The notes: a model not told the origin generated them from the sequence alone. 59,823 nucleotides of DNA from Shewanella marina JCM 15074 (GCF_000614975.1 NZ_BALM01000026.1:1-59823), one strand, 5' to 3'; shown: positions 47,431 through 56,370, numbered from the stretch's first letter. Numbers and translations are program-made.

Positions 47431-47456
47431 GGGGCGGGAACTGAACCCGCGTCCGT
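47431..47456 (-). other. ssrA 3'-end fragment 3 (att-like)
   Basis: GGGGCGGGAACTGAACCCGCGTCC matches the T-arm of fragment 2 except for two bases and lacks the CCA end; beyond it likeness is lost. It is probably another integration scar and, being nearest to the phage genes, a candidate attL of the current prophage. Confidence 0.55.
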
Positions 47457-47507
47457 ATGGCTAAAATTGTGCTTCACATAAAGTATATTCGTTCAGGTAT
47501 TTTAAGG

Positions 47508-48200
47508 CTAATAATTGGGCGTTTTCCAATAAGAAGTTCCTTTAGCCAAACCGTTATATTTATTTTCAGGGTACATTTCCAGTAGAATCTGACTACTATC
47601 GCTACCTATAATTGCAGTGGATCTAATCCAATCTGTAAGGTAGGTATTAAAATTAGGATGGATAAGTCTTCTACTTACGTAACAGTCTGCAGCAGATCTA
47701 TAAAAATGTCCTAAACAAACAATTAGAGCACCAACGGTCCTTTCTTCGATACTACCAAATTCTATGAGTTCATAACCCATATCTTTAAGACTTTCTTTAT
47801 CTATACCATAGCGACAGACTGACCAATCAGCACTAATATTTACCCCAGTATGATTAATTCCATTATCAAAAATTTCTAATAGTTTAGAACGTACAAGAGA
47901 ATGAATGTCTTCAGCGTCGTTATGATTTTTAGAGATTATGTGTCCTTCGACATCAATCTCTTTACGGTTGTATTCGCTATCAATAATTTCAGTTAAAGCT
48001 TCTCTTATAAATGAATCTAGATTTGTTGGAGTCTGTATTTGTTTTTTATATGCGGTAATCAATGCGTGATAGGTTGGATAGCCAGCTTTTTGGGAAGCTA
48101 GATCAAGGGCTTCAGAATGTGGAATATTTAGGTTTTTTTTAAGTTTTTTAGCTGATTTTTTTACGTTTTCGAAAAACGTTGAGGTAATGTGCTTTGACAT
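47508..48200 (-). CDS. Hypothetical protein with an N-terminal basic helical domain
   Basis: 230 residues. The first ~50 (VKKSAKKLKKNL, IPHSEALDLASQKAGYPTYHAL) match a small domain seen at the start of many plasmid and island proteins of unknown role. The rest is an acidic alpha/beta region without recognised motifs. First gene inside the island, reading toward attL. Function not assignable. Confidence 0.6.
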   Translation of the reverse strand: MSKHITSTFFENVKKSAKKLKKNLNIPHSEALDLASQKAGYPTYHALITAYKKQIQTPTNLDSFIREALTEIIDSEYNRKEIDVEGHIISKNHNDAEDIHSLVRSKLLEIFDNGINHTGVNISADWSVCRYGIDKESLKDMGYELIEFGSIEERTVGALIVCLGHFYRSAADCYVSRRLIHPNFNTYLTDWIRSTAIIGSDSSQILLEMYPENKYNGLAKGTSYWKTPNY

Positions 48201-48419
48201 ATCTTATTTCTCCAAACGAGATTATTCAGTAATTCACCCCTAATTTCTGTAGTCTCATACATTGGTTTATAAGATAAGTTGAGTAATGATTTTATTTGGT
48301 TCTCGAAAGAATTCGCCTAGTTGGGGTGGGCAGGCTTCCAATAAGCTGCGGCAAATTTAAATCAGTCTTACATTTATGTCAATACATTTGTATCATTCGT
48401 ATCAAGAACTTAGGTGTTA

Positions 48420-49334
48420 TCACTTAAATATATTCTTTCTGTGATAATCCAGGTATTCCTTTTTTGGTGCATTTTTTCGGGATACCTTTAGCTTTTTGCC
48501 ATCAAATGGGGCGAGAAGAGCTGATAATGTGGAGTCATGCTTTACCTGGTCAGAAAGCACTAAAGCAAGTTTGTCTGTGAAGGTAATGAAGCCAGTATCA
48601 AATAGCTTATCATGCAATACACATAAAGATATTCCATTGGCGGGGTCGAGTCTGCAAGTCTTATCCTTAGACCATGGGATGATGTGTGAGCCAACAAGTA
48701 GAGCACGTGTGTTGATGCCACAAATTCCGCATTGGTTTTCGTAGTTGTTTTTCACTTGGTTTGAAAATGAGGCTTGTTGTGCTCTTACTTTTACTACACT
48801 CACTTGGTCCTCGACAGTATACGAACCAGTTTGAATGAGCTGAAGTGCTTCAGTTGCAGCAATGGGGTCATACTCATCTTGATTTATTTCAGATAACGCA
48901 ATAATTTGGCAAAAGTCATTTTTAGTGATTTGATTCATGCCATATTGGTTAAAGAAATACTCCCAAGAGTCTGGCGTTCTATCTTTGAAATCCCACTGAT
49001 AATCTTCTAAATCACATGGGTGAAGATGTGATTTAAACGGGTATGGCGATAGGATTTTAGCTTCAACTCTTTTTTCTTCTATTTCACCAAAAGAATTGAT
49101 CGGACCTATCTCGCCCGCCCCAAAGAAGTAAAACTTACCTGTTTCAGATGCTTTACCCGGTCTACGATATAAGAACAAATCTCCAGCTCTTACTTTGCCA
49201 AATTTGTTGGTTTGCCAACGGTACTGCAGGAAGTCCGCATCACCATGGTTAGAGTCTGAACCTTTGGTATCCAGAATAAAGTAGCGTGTGTCAACATTCT
49301 GTAGTTGAGTGTTAAAGAGTTCTTGGTAATTCAT
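48420..49334 (-). CDS. HNH endonuclease with a PUA/EVE-like N-terminal domain
   Basis: 304 residues. N-terminal ~150: YFILDTKGS, FGKVRAGDLFLYRRPGK and FYFFGAGEIG resemble the PUA/EVE-like sensor fold that reads modified bases in some restriction enzymes. C-terminal HNH domain (about 205-290): NQCGICGIN, VGSHIIPWSKD and ISLCVLHDKLFD, an HNH_2-type set with Cys pair and catalytic His. Such fusions are candidate modification-dependent (type IV) restriction enzymes. The sensor assignment is by eye. Alone on the minus strand in the island's cargo region. Confidence 0.8.
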   Translation of the reverse strand: MNYQELFNTQLQNVDTRYFILDTKGSDSNHGDADFLQYRWQTNKFGKVRAGDLFLYRRPGKASETGKFYFFGAGEIGPINSFGEIEEKRVEAKILSPYPFKSHLHPCDLEDYQWDFKDRTPDSWEYFFNQYGMNQITKNDFCQIIALSEINQDEYDPIAATEALQLIQTGSYTVEDQVSVVKVRAQQASFSNQVKNNYENQCGICGINTRALLVGSHIIPWSKDKTCRLDPANGISLCVLHDKLFDTGFITFTDKLALVLSDQVKHDSTLSALLAPFDGKKLKVSRKNAPKKEYLDYHRKNIFK

Positions 49335-49702
49335 GTCATACGTAATCTTTTAGTGATGACGTAATATATCATTTTTACGAGTATAGAATTGGGCTTACTC
49401 TAATGTTTGGTTAACAAATAGTAGTTAGTTTGACTTATATTATTGCCCTATAAAAAGGTACTTTCATTGATTGATAAATAAGAGCATGTACTTTTATTAC
49501 GTGATACCTGTTATGTCCTTTGGTGGCGCTCAATATTCTGTGACATGATAATTTAGTAGCTTGCCTGTGGATGGGTAAGATCAAGTACAATTTATTATTT
49601 TATAATAAGTATTTGTTTAATTAGGCTTTTCATTGGAATGGTTACAAATAGATGCTTTTGTGATTGCAGGGTTATCAATTATATCAACGCTTCTTTATCT
49701 AA

Positions 49703-49718
49703 CGTGATGATTATCACG
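49703..49718. promoter_or_regulatory. CRP-like dyad in the gap upstream of the AbiJ-like gene
   Basis: CGTGA-N6-TCACG differs from the CRP consensus by one base in each half. It lies about 250 bp upstream of the AbiJ-like start in a 636-bp gap (49335-49970) that holds no other gene I can see. Confidence 0.35.
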
Positions 49719-49788
49719 CTTTACTCATTGATTCATTTTCTTGTTAGCTTGCTTGCTATTATCGGTCAACTGACGCTCATTTTATTAT

Positions 49789-49951
49789 GGGTGTCATCAT
49801 GATAAATATTGATTATAGCTAATAATAACATAAACTTATTGTTTTATGTGAGGTGGTTCACACTTTATGTCTATGCTGATTTTTTCTGTTTACGAGGGAG
49901 TATTATCTGTTTGAGGATATCTGCAAGTGTGTGGGTGTCATGATAAATATT
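49789..49951. repeat. Two near-identical 19-22 base motifs upstream of the AbiJ-like gene
   Basis: GGGTGTCA(TCA)TGATAAATATT occurs at 49789-49810 and, without the TCA, at 49933-49951, the second about 20 bases before the AbiJ-like ATG. Duplicated binding sites for a regulator, or a small local duplication. Confidence 0.4.
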
Positions 49952-49970
49952 TTCAGTGAAAGGAAAATAA

Positions 49971-50915
49971 ATGGCAATTTATGAGTTGTTCTCATCAAGA
50001 CAAAAAAAAGCTCGTGGTGATGTTCCAGATGTTTATCAGTATAAAGAAATTCCAAATAAGCTAAGAGTTCAAATTATACATATTATTAAAGCAACTATTG
50101 GTGTGCGAGAGAACAACTCGCATTTTGGTGGGCCTACAGCCTCTCAGGTTGCCTATCAAAAAATACACGAGATTTTATGTAAAGAGTACGGTGTTTTTTC
50201 TTTGTCAAAGCAACAATACAAAAGTGACTTTGAGGCGGTTTATGATTACTTTTTGCAGTCTAAAAACGTAGAAGAATGCTTGGATATTATAGAGCTGACA
50301 TTTAAGTATATAGAATTATATATAAAAGAGAATCAATATCATTTTACGCATGATTGCGGTACTACACAAAAAGCTGATGATGCAATTGAAGAGTTAAATA
50401 ATAGATTTAAAGAGTCTGCTGTTGGATATGAGTATCTCTCAAGGGAAATTGTAAAAATTGATTCTCAATTTATTCATAGTGAAGTAGTTAAACCTGCTCT
50501 GATGATATTGCAAGGTGATAAAATATATAATGGTGCAAGAGATGAGTTCCTTTCTGCACATTCTCATTACCGTAACCAGCGGTACAAAGAAACGTTAGTT
50601 GATTGTTTAAAGTCATTTGAAAGTATGATGAAAGCAATATGTGATAAACGAGGTTGGCAGTATGGTAAGACAGATACTGCCAAGAAACTGATAAATGTTT
50701 GCATAACTAATAATCTAGTCCCTGACTATATGCAAGAACAGTTTAGTCATTTTAGAGCATTGCTTGAAAGTGGTGTCCCAACTGTTCGAAATAAGGAAGG
50801 TGGTCACGGGCAGGGGGCTGAAATAAAAAGTGTTTCAGCAACTATGGTTAGTTATACACTTCATTTAACTGCAGTCAATATAGTATTTTTAGGTGAATGT
50901 GAAAAAGAACGTTAA
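49971..50915 (+). CDS. AbiJ-like abortive infection protein (STM4504/CBY_0614 family)
   Basis: 314 residues. MAIYELFSSRQKKARGDVPD opens the AbiJ N-terminal domain 4 seen in this family (about 1-150). The C-terminal part (about 180-305) holds RNQRYKETLVDCLKSFESMMKAIC and GVPTVRNKEGGHGQG, the pattern of the abortive-infection C-terminal (HEPN-like) domain, with R-N..GGHG as likely active or binding residues. AGGAAAAT precedes the ATG. Known family members are linked to phage defence; direct activity here is inferred. Stands alone on the plus strand among minus-strand cargo genes. Confidence 0.75.
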   Translation: MAIYELFSSRQKKARGDVPDVYQYKEIPNKLRVQIIHIIKATIGVRENNSHFGGPTASQVAYQKIHEILCKEYGVFSLSKQQYKSDFEAVYDYFLQSKNVEECLDIIELTFKYIELYIKENQYHFTHDCGTTQKADDAIEELNNRFKESAVGYEYLSREIVKIDSQFIHSEVVKPALMILQGDKIYNGARDEFLSAHSHYRNQRYKETLVDCLKSFESMMKAICDKRGWQYGKTDTAKKLINVCITNNLVPDYMQEQFSHFRALLESGVPTVRNKEGGHGQGAEIKSVSATMVSYTLHLTAVNIVFLGECEKER

Positions 50916-51063
50916 TAAATTCTTTAAAGTAACAGCTAACGTTTGGCATTTCGGATTGGTTAAGACCACTGATTAAGGTGGTCTGCTTTGATGATGTTAT
51001 TTCCTATGATTTAAATTTAATTATTAATAATGCCTTGTTTGGTATATATAAAGTGCTAATTGA

Positions 51064-51405
51064 TTAATATAATTGATATATCATACTGTTAATGTTACTA
51101 AATTCTTGAAAATCAATCTTTTTAATCGATTGTAATATTCCATTTGATTCTGAAGTTAAGTTAATTAAATCTTTGGTGTTCTCTTCTGTTTTTGAAAAAA
51201 TATCAATACCAATTATATGCTTCATTTCATTGTTGAAATTGTTGATTGAATCTCTGTCGTTATTATTTAAATTTTCAAGTTTTAAATTTCTAGTGTTATG
51301 ATATGTTTTTATCATTGCTTTTATTAGGTTGTCTTTATTTGTTATATGTAGCTCATGTTTATGTAGATTAATTTTAAAGTTATCGCTAAATGAAGTTAAT
51401 ATCAT
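51064..51405 (-). CDS. Hypothetical small protein
   Basis: 113 residues, very AT-rich, rich in Asn, Ile and Lys, mostly helical by appearance, no membrane segment or motif. It lies 52 bp after the two-helix membrane protein on the same strand and could be co-transcribed with it. Coding status is uncertain. Confidence 0.4.
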   Translation of the reverse strand: MILTSFSDNFKINLHKHELHITNKDNLIKAMIKTYHNTRNLKLENLNNNDRDSINNFNNEMKHIIGIDIFSKTEENTKDLINLTSESNGILQSIKKIDFQEFSNINSMIYQLY

Positions 51406-51457
51406 TTCGATAATGAGTTTGTTAGTCGGTTTTTCTAAGGTTAATGGCTCACTTTTT

Positions 51458-52243
51458 TCATTTTTTGAACAAAAAAAATGTTAATTGTTCTAATACTTGA
51501 TGTAGTTGGTTTAGCTGTTTTTTTACCATAAAAATATTAAGGCTTGGAAATGCTGTACCATAATAGATGGATCCATTGTCTTGAACGGCATCATTGAATT
51601 CAATATACATATACGCTGACAGACAGTATATGTCATGTATTAAATTATTTATTTTTCTATTACAAAGTTCATTTTTTTCGAAATTGGAGTTTAGATATGT
51701 TATCTCTTTATTTATTGCTTCGAAAAATTTTATAAAAAGATTAAGTTTAGAGTTTTTATCAAAAATAGAAACGGTATAGTCTGTGTTTTTATAACTGTTG
51801 TCATAGAATATGTCTTTATATAAAGTGCGTTTGTATTTCATTTCTAATTGGTTTAATACGATACCCTCTATTTCAATACAGTTTGAGATAAATGCGGCTA
51901 AATGTTTTTCATGCTTTTCAAATGCTATAACTTCTAATTGTTTAGCTGCTAAATATTTTTGATCTGCAGTGACCTTTTCTTGTAGAGTCATAATTTCTTT
52001 ATGTTGTTTGGCTATATATAATAAAGTGAATACAGTTGCCATTGCAGATACAAAACCAAAAACACCAGAGATAAATGAGCCAAAATTTCCCCATTCAGCA
52101 TTGTCACGTGATAGTGGAATTGGGAGAGTAAAGGGGAAGTCAGCATAATAAAAATTAAAAAAATATGCTAAAAGCATTAGTACTGAAAATACAATTGTTG
52201 TAGAAAAACCGTAAATTATCCATTTGGTTATTTTGTTGCTCAT
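51458..52243 (-). CDS. Membrane protein resembling putative phage abortive-infection proteins
   Basis: 261 residues. Two N-terminal membrane helices (about 8-32 and 55-80) with the segment WGNFGSFISGVFGFVSAMATV, then AKQHKEIMTLQEKV and a long helical cytoplasmic part. This layout (short TM hairpin with WG.FG.F..G, then Q-rich coiled coil) recurs in pfam putAbiC-like and retron- or island-linked effector proteins. 7 bp downstream of int on the same strand. A defence role is inferred from layout and location only. Confidence 0.55.
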   Translation of the reverse strand: MSNKITKWIIYGFSTTIVFSVLMLLAYFFNFYYADFPFTLPIPLSRDNAEWGNFGSFISGVFGFVSAMATVFTLLYIAKQHKEIMTLQEKVTADQKYLAAKQLEVIAFEKHEKHLAAFISNCIEIEGIVLNQLEMKYKRTLYKDIFYDNSYKNTDYTVSIFDKNSKLNLFIKFFEAINKEITYLNSNFEKNELCNRKINNLIHDIYCLSAYMYIEFNDAVQDNGSIYYGTAFPSLNIFMVKKQLNQLHQVLEQLTFFLFKK

Positions 52244-52250
52244 TTAATTT

Positions 52251-53275
52251 CTACCACTTCACATTAATTAATGGGTTTTTGGTGAGGGCGTCGTCAAGGT
52301 GGTCTGGGCTGAAGTGGGCGTACTTCATGGTGTCCTTGATGTCGGCGTGGCCAAGTATGCGCTGTAATACCAAAATGTTGCCGCCGTTCATCATGAAATG
52401 GCTGGCAAATGTATGGCGTAGTATATGGGTCATTTGTCCTTCAGGGAACTCTAGTTTTGTGCGCTTTATCGCACGTTGGAACGCTTTGCGGCAGTCTGAG
52501 AATAGGCGGCCACGTTTTCTTGGTATCTGTGCTGCGAGTTCTGCAGTGATGGGTACGGTGCGGTTCTTCTTGCCTTTAGTCTTGATGAAGGTGATGCGGT
52601 TGTTGGCAATTTGGCTGCCGGTCATCTTTTCGGCTTCAGACCAACGGCAACCTGTGGCTAAACAGATAAGCGTGACGGTGCGGACATCTTTGTTTTTTGA
52701 GTTGGCACATTCGTTCAATACTAATGGGATTTCTTCGGGATAGAGGAAGCCCATTTCTTGATCCGGTATCTTGAACGGTGGAAAGCCTTCTAACGGGTTC
52801 GGGCCAGCCCATTCACCTAAGCGTTTGAGTTCAGAGTAAACTGCGAGCAAATACGATTGTTCAATATTGACCGTACGGGCTTTGACTACTTGTTTGGTAC
52901 CACGTAAATCAGCTACTTCACCATCTAATCGTAACTGACGATAGTTGGCCCAATCATTAATAGTGAGTTTACTGGCAACAGGATTGCCGAGTCCTTCACA
53001 AATTAACTGCAGTTTGCGCTTTCTACCGCCACCATCATTAAGTTGGCGGCCATGTAATTCATACCAACGCTCACATAACTCAGATAAATAACGGGGATCG
53101 TCTCTTTTGCCCAGCCAGGTTTATTTTCCACAATACGCATAGTGAAATTTTCAAATGCTTGGGCTTCACCACGTGTGGCAAACCATTTGCGAATGCGTTT
53201 ACCCGAGCGACCGGTTGGATAGCACTCGCATAGCCATGGTTTATCACTGTCGTCTTTGAGGTTACGTATTGCCAT
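52251..53275 (-). pseudogene. int: P2-type tyrosine integrase, one-base frameshift
   Basis: N-terminal frame: MAIRNLKDDSDKPWLCECYP and SGKRIRKWFATRGEAQAFENF, the P2 integrase start. It shifts at the A run complementary to 53105-53108; adding one A gives WAKRDDPRYLSELCERWYELHG and continues to residue ~341. The catalytic set is present: Arg in TGCRWSEAEKM, HxxR in HILRHTFASHF, His and Tyr in LGHADIKDTMKYAHF. Target is inferred to be the 3' end of ssrA. It starts 5 bp after the FRG gene. If the frameshift is real the prophage cannot excise by itself. Confidence 0.88.
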
Positions 53276-53280
53276 AATCG

Positions 53281-54267
53281 TTAGTCGTCAAAACAGTGTT
53301 GTTTCAGAGCTTCTGTTTGATATTCTAGCTCAGGGAAAAGAGTTTGTTTATTAATACCACAATAATCTAATTCGTTTAATATTTGTTGTTTATGATTAGC
53401 AGGGATTATTATTTCAGTAATCGCAGATGTAGAAAACTTTAAATAATCAAAGTTTATAGTATAGTTGTCTATAATTTTCCCCATGTGTATTGTGAAACAT
53501 CCATGTTGTGCTTTTAATCTTGAGTTTATCTTGGGAGGAATATATATTGAAAATTCAGGGATGTTAGAGTGAAATTCTTGTTTTTCAATGTCTTGTGGTT
53601 CATTTGTGATTGATAATTGTTTTATTGAAGATAGTAAGGAGTATGTTTTAGCATCATAATTGATGTCAGTTTTATTTAAATCTATAAAGCGATCATTTGA
53701 TATGGCACTGAAATATAAATTATCATTTCTAGATAATAATTGAATTTTTTGGAATAAGTCGAATTCATTATGTGAAGTAATAATGGCATTTTCTAGACTG
53801 TATTTATTCAGTGAATGTAGGCTATGTTTATTAAATGCTTCTAAACAAAATACTTTACCTTCTTTATTAGTTTTTGTCCTCCCTTCACATGCAAAGTAAA
53901 TTGCGACTAAAAGATTGGTTGTCCAATCTAATAGCCTTGTTGGAAGACCGTAGTGCTGAGCATATGATAGTAGTTCTAAGTTTGTTTTATATTTATCTTT
54001 TGCTGAAGGTTCTTCTATGAGAAATTTATCAATTAAAAGTGCTTCGTTATAATATTTACCTGATTCGTTTGGTCGCCATAGGGAGGGTAATAATTCATAT
54101 GATGCGTCATTTTGCCCTCTAAAAAGCAATTTTTCGTTAGTTTTGTAAAATTCAGAACTCGCTTTTATTTGGGTAATTGCGTGGAAAATATCCGCCAGTG
54201 AAGTTATTCGCCCTTCGAATATATTTCTTTTTGTTGTAGAAAAAACAGATGTCATGATTGATTTCAT
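53281..54267 (-). CDS. FRG-domain protein between cI and int
   Basis: 328 residues. FRG domain at about 20-140: EKLLFRGQNDASYELLPSLWR and YAQHYGLPTRLLDWTTNLLVAIYFA are the two family signatures (F-R-G and HYG.PT.LLDWT). The C-terminal half has no motif I know. The ATG overlaps the cI stop (TAATG), and int follows after 5 bp, so it is expressed from the lysogenic promoter with cI. FRG domains occur widely in defence and toxin contexts; a superinfection-exclusion role is an inference from this position. Confidence 0.8.
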   Translation of the reverse strand: MKSIMTSVFSTTKRNIFEGRITSLADIFHAITQIKASSEFYKTNEKLLFRGQNDASYELLPSLWRPNESGKYYNEALLIDKFLIEEPSAKDKYKTNLELLSYAQHYGLPTRLLDWTTNLLVAIYFACEGRTKTNKEGKVFCLEAFNKHSLHSLNKYSLENAIITSHNEFDLFQKIQLLSRNDNLYFSAISNDRFIDLNKTDINYDAKTYSLLSSIKQLSITNEPQDIEKQEFHSNIPEFSIYIPPKINSRLKAQHGCFTIHMGKIIDNYTINFDYLKFSTSAITEIIIPANHKQQILNELDYCGINKQTLFPELEYQTEALKQHCFDD

Positions 54268-54944
54268 TATACGGCTTCCAATACGGCGGTGACTTTGCCT
54301 AATACCTTGGTGATGTCAGTGTTGATCGGGTATCTCTCATTATCATCGAAATAGTACACGTTACCATCTGGTAGTAAGCGGAGTTCTGCTATTTTTTTAG
54401 AGTTATTAATAGAGATTAGATATCTACCGTTAGTAACGGTATTCTCGCTTGAATCAATAAATAACATTTCATTTTTGATCTGGATAGCATAATCACCATC
54501 ATCAATATTGATGTTATATATAGCCAAAAAATCAAAGCTTGTTAAATTTTGCGATTGTTTAGTTAATTCACCATTTTCAATTTTAAATAGATCAATCTTG
54601 TTTGTAGAATATGATGTCGTACGTTCAGATAATTCATTTGACTTATCAAAGCGAGATAGATCAACTATTGAGTCATCGTCGTTAATTCCAAAGCATAAAT
54701 ATTCCATCGGTACGCCAGTTGCCAAATGAACTCTAATCAGAATTTCATATGGTGTACTATCACGTGTCATCCATGTTGAAAGCGTTCCCTGTGTCACTCC
54801 GAGTAAGTCTGCAAGTTGAAGCCGATTACCTACACCAAACAAATGGATCAATCTTTTTATTATATTTTTTCCTCCTTGATATTCAGGGGGTTGATTCAAA
54901 TCAATCATAAAATCACGTTTATGCTTATTTACAAGGTAAGTCAT
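54267..54944 (-). CDS. cI: CI-type lysogeny repressor (186-like)
   Basis: 225 residues. N-terminal HTH (about 25-75: GVGNRLQLADLLGVTQGTLSTW, read as helix-turn-helix) and a C-terminal S24-like oligomerisation region (DGDYAIQIKNEMLFIDSS, GRYLISI, KVLGKVTAVLEAV). No clear cleavage pair was sought. A later ATG at 54908 is possible. Divergent from the Cox/Apl-like gene across a gap with two palindromes. Confidence 0.88.
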   Translation of the reverse strand: MTYLVNKHKRDFMIDLNQPPEYQGGKNIIKRLIHLFGVGNRLQLADLLGVTQGTLSTWMTRDSTPYEILIRVHLATGVPMEYLCFGINDDDSIVDLSRFDKSNELSERTTSYSTNKIDLFKIENGELTKQSQNLTSFDFLAIYNINIDDGDYAIQIKNEMLFIDSSENTVTNGRYLISINNSKKIAELRLLPDGNVYYFDDNERYPINTDITKVLGKVTAVLEAV

Positions 54945-54958
54945 ATGGATTATATTCC

Positions 54959-55014
54959 AATTCGTACGAATTATTTATTTATCTAAATATCACGCAATAT
55001 CTGCAAATATTGCG
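54959..55014. promoter_or_regulatory. Phage switch region with two operator-like palindromes
   Basis: AATTCGTACGAATT (54959-54972) is a perfect 14-bp palindrome; CGCAATAT-N6-ATATTGCG (54993-55014) is a perfect 8-bp dyad. They lie between the divergent cI and cox/apl-like genes, where CI and Cox/Apl sites and face-to-face promoters belong. Confidence 0.6.
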
Positions 55015-55038
55015 CACTTGAATACGAGGGTATCACAA

Positions 55039-55263
55039 ATGACAGCGATTACAGTGCAAATTGCATCCCCTTATGTGACATTTGAGCAATATGAACAAAT
55101 GTCAGGTATCAAAAAGGGCATGATTCAAAAGATGGTAGCTGCAGGTCGGTTACCTATTCGCCCCAAAGAATGTAAGAAAGAAAAACCATTAATCAATATG
55201 TTAGCGTTATTTAATGAAGCCGCTGATATGAGCGAACGCTACTATTATCCCCCTTGTAAATAG
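55039..55263 (+). CDS. Cox/Apl-like phage regulator
   Basis: 74 residues from the ATG at 55039 (GAGG upstream; the earlier TTG at 55018 has none). VTFEQYEQMSGIKKGMIQKMVAAGRLPIRP reads as an excisionase-type winged HTH. First plus-strand gene after the switch, the place of P2 cox and 186 apl, which turn off the lysogenic promoter and steer excision. Confidence 0.8.
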   Translation: MTAITVQIASPYVTFEQYEQMSGIKKGMIQKMVAAGRLPIRPKECKKEKPLINMLALFNEAADMSERYYYPPCK

Positions 55264-55320
55264 CCATTCTGACGTCATTCATTTGACGTGCAGAGTGTAG
55301 CAATATGAAAGATCACGGCT

Positions 55321-55854
55321 ATGTATAACGATGATTTGAATAAACACAAAGCAGAACAACCGTATGTGGCGCGAGCATTACGTCAATTTGCATTGAGCGA
55401 AACACTGAGTGAGCTGGCTGTTAAAAGTAAAATAGCGGCGCAGATGTTACGTAATAAGTTGCTGTTGAATCAGCCACATCAATTGACGGTACATGAGTTG
55501 GTGCGTATCACCAAGGTCAGTGGCAATCGTGCCATTGTTGATGGCATTTTGCGTGAGCTTGATTGCTTGCCCTCAGTCAGACAGTCGGTGAGTGCCGATG
55601 AGGCCAAGGTGCCATTAACTGAGCGAGCATTAGAGATCAGCACCAATGCCGGGGTGTTAGGAAGCATTGCGCTCGATATTAAAGCGCAAAATCGTGTGAC
55701 CGAACGCACCCGCAACAGTGCCGTGAGCCGCGCGACGGTGGTGTTTAATGAACTTGCGTTGTTTATTCATGATGTAGAGCAGAAGTTTCAAGCCGTTCCT
55801 GTGCTGAGCGTAGCCTCAGACACCTTGCAAACCTTGCCAATGCCGGGCATGTAA
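55321..55854 (+). CDS. Phage CII-like regulatory protein (CP76 family)
   Basis: 177 residues. N-terminal half is an HTH-like region (LSELAVKSKIAAQMLRNKL, LTVHELVRITKVSGN) typical of the 186 CII / Phage_CP76 family. Its place after the Cox/Apl gene agrees. In 186, CII activates the establishment promoter for cI. Confidence 0.82.
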   Translation: MYNDDLNKHKAEQPYVARALRQFALSETLSELAVKSKIAAQMLRNKLLLNQPHQLTVHELVRITKVSGNRAIVDGILRELDCLPSVRQSVSADEAKVPLTERALEISTNAGVLGSIALDIKAQNRVTERTRNSAVSRATVVFNELALFIHDVEQKFQAVPVLSVASDTLQTLPMPGM

Positions 55855-55887
55855 CTGGCATTGCAAATAAGAAAGGAGGGCCACTTT

Positions 55888-56370
55888 ATGGCTGCCACCT
55901 CTGTTCAACCTGTCAGTTTGCCCCACGCTGATTCGGGCGTCTACCATCTTAGATATATGCGAGCCATGCTCGGTAAATGTGCCATTGCCAGTGCTTATGA
56001 TCGCATGAGTGATGCGCAAAAAGTGATGGTACTGTATGGCGCGAAACTGTCTCCCCATCACTATTTACGTACCGCATTTAATGCGTTTGATGATGAACAA
56101 CGCGAACAATTACGCGTCACCTTGATCCAACTACTCGACATTGCCCAATTATTTAAAGGTAAGCCCATCGGGCGTGGTGATGTTATTCCGCTAAAACGGC
56201 CTGTGGCTAAACCGCTTAAATCGCCTGCATCCCCCTTTCATTATTCTTCTCCCAAAACATTGATATGCCAAGGTCACAATGACGACTTACTTGCAGATGT
56301 CAGTTCGGTCGCGGCTGAACTCGCCGCTGAAAAGGCATTGCCGCGTAGGAGGGGATATGCAAAGTATTAG
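55888..56370 (+). CDS. Phage early-region protein, unknown
   Basis: 160 residues from the ATG at 55888, with AAGGAGG 8 bases upstream. Central YDRMSDAQKVMVLYGAKLSPHHY and FNAFDDEQREQLRVTLIQLL look helical; the tail is Pro/Lys-rich, then Ala/Glu-rich. Position suggests a replication- or regulation-linked role. Not recognised. Confidence 0.65.
   Translation: MAATSVQPVSLPHADSGVYHLRYMRAMLGKCAIASAYDRMSDAQKVMVLYGAKLSPHHYLRTAFNAFDDEQREQLRVTLIQLLDIAQLFKGKPIGRGDVIPLKRPVAKPLKSPASPFHYSSPKTLICQGHNDDLLADVSSVAAELAAEKALPRRRGYAKY

Noticed and set aside
47232..47590. Full tmRNA (ssrA) gene on the minus strand
   Set aside because: Only the last ~47 bases match tmRNA; no tag-encoding frame, no 5' tRNA-like half, and a protein gene begins at 47508. 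Kept as an att scar.
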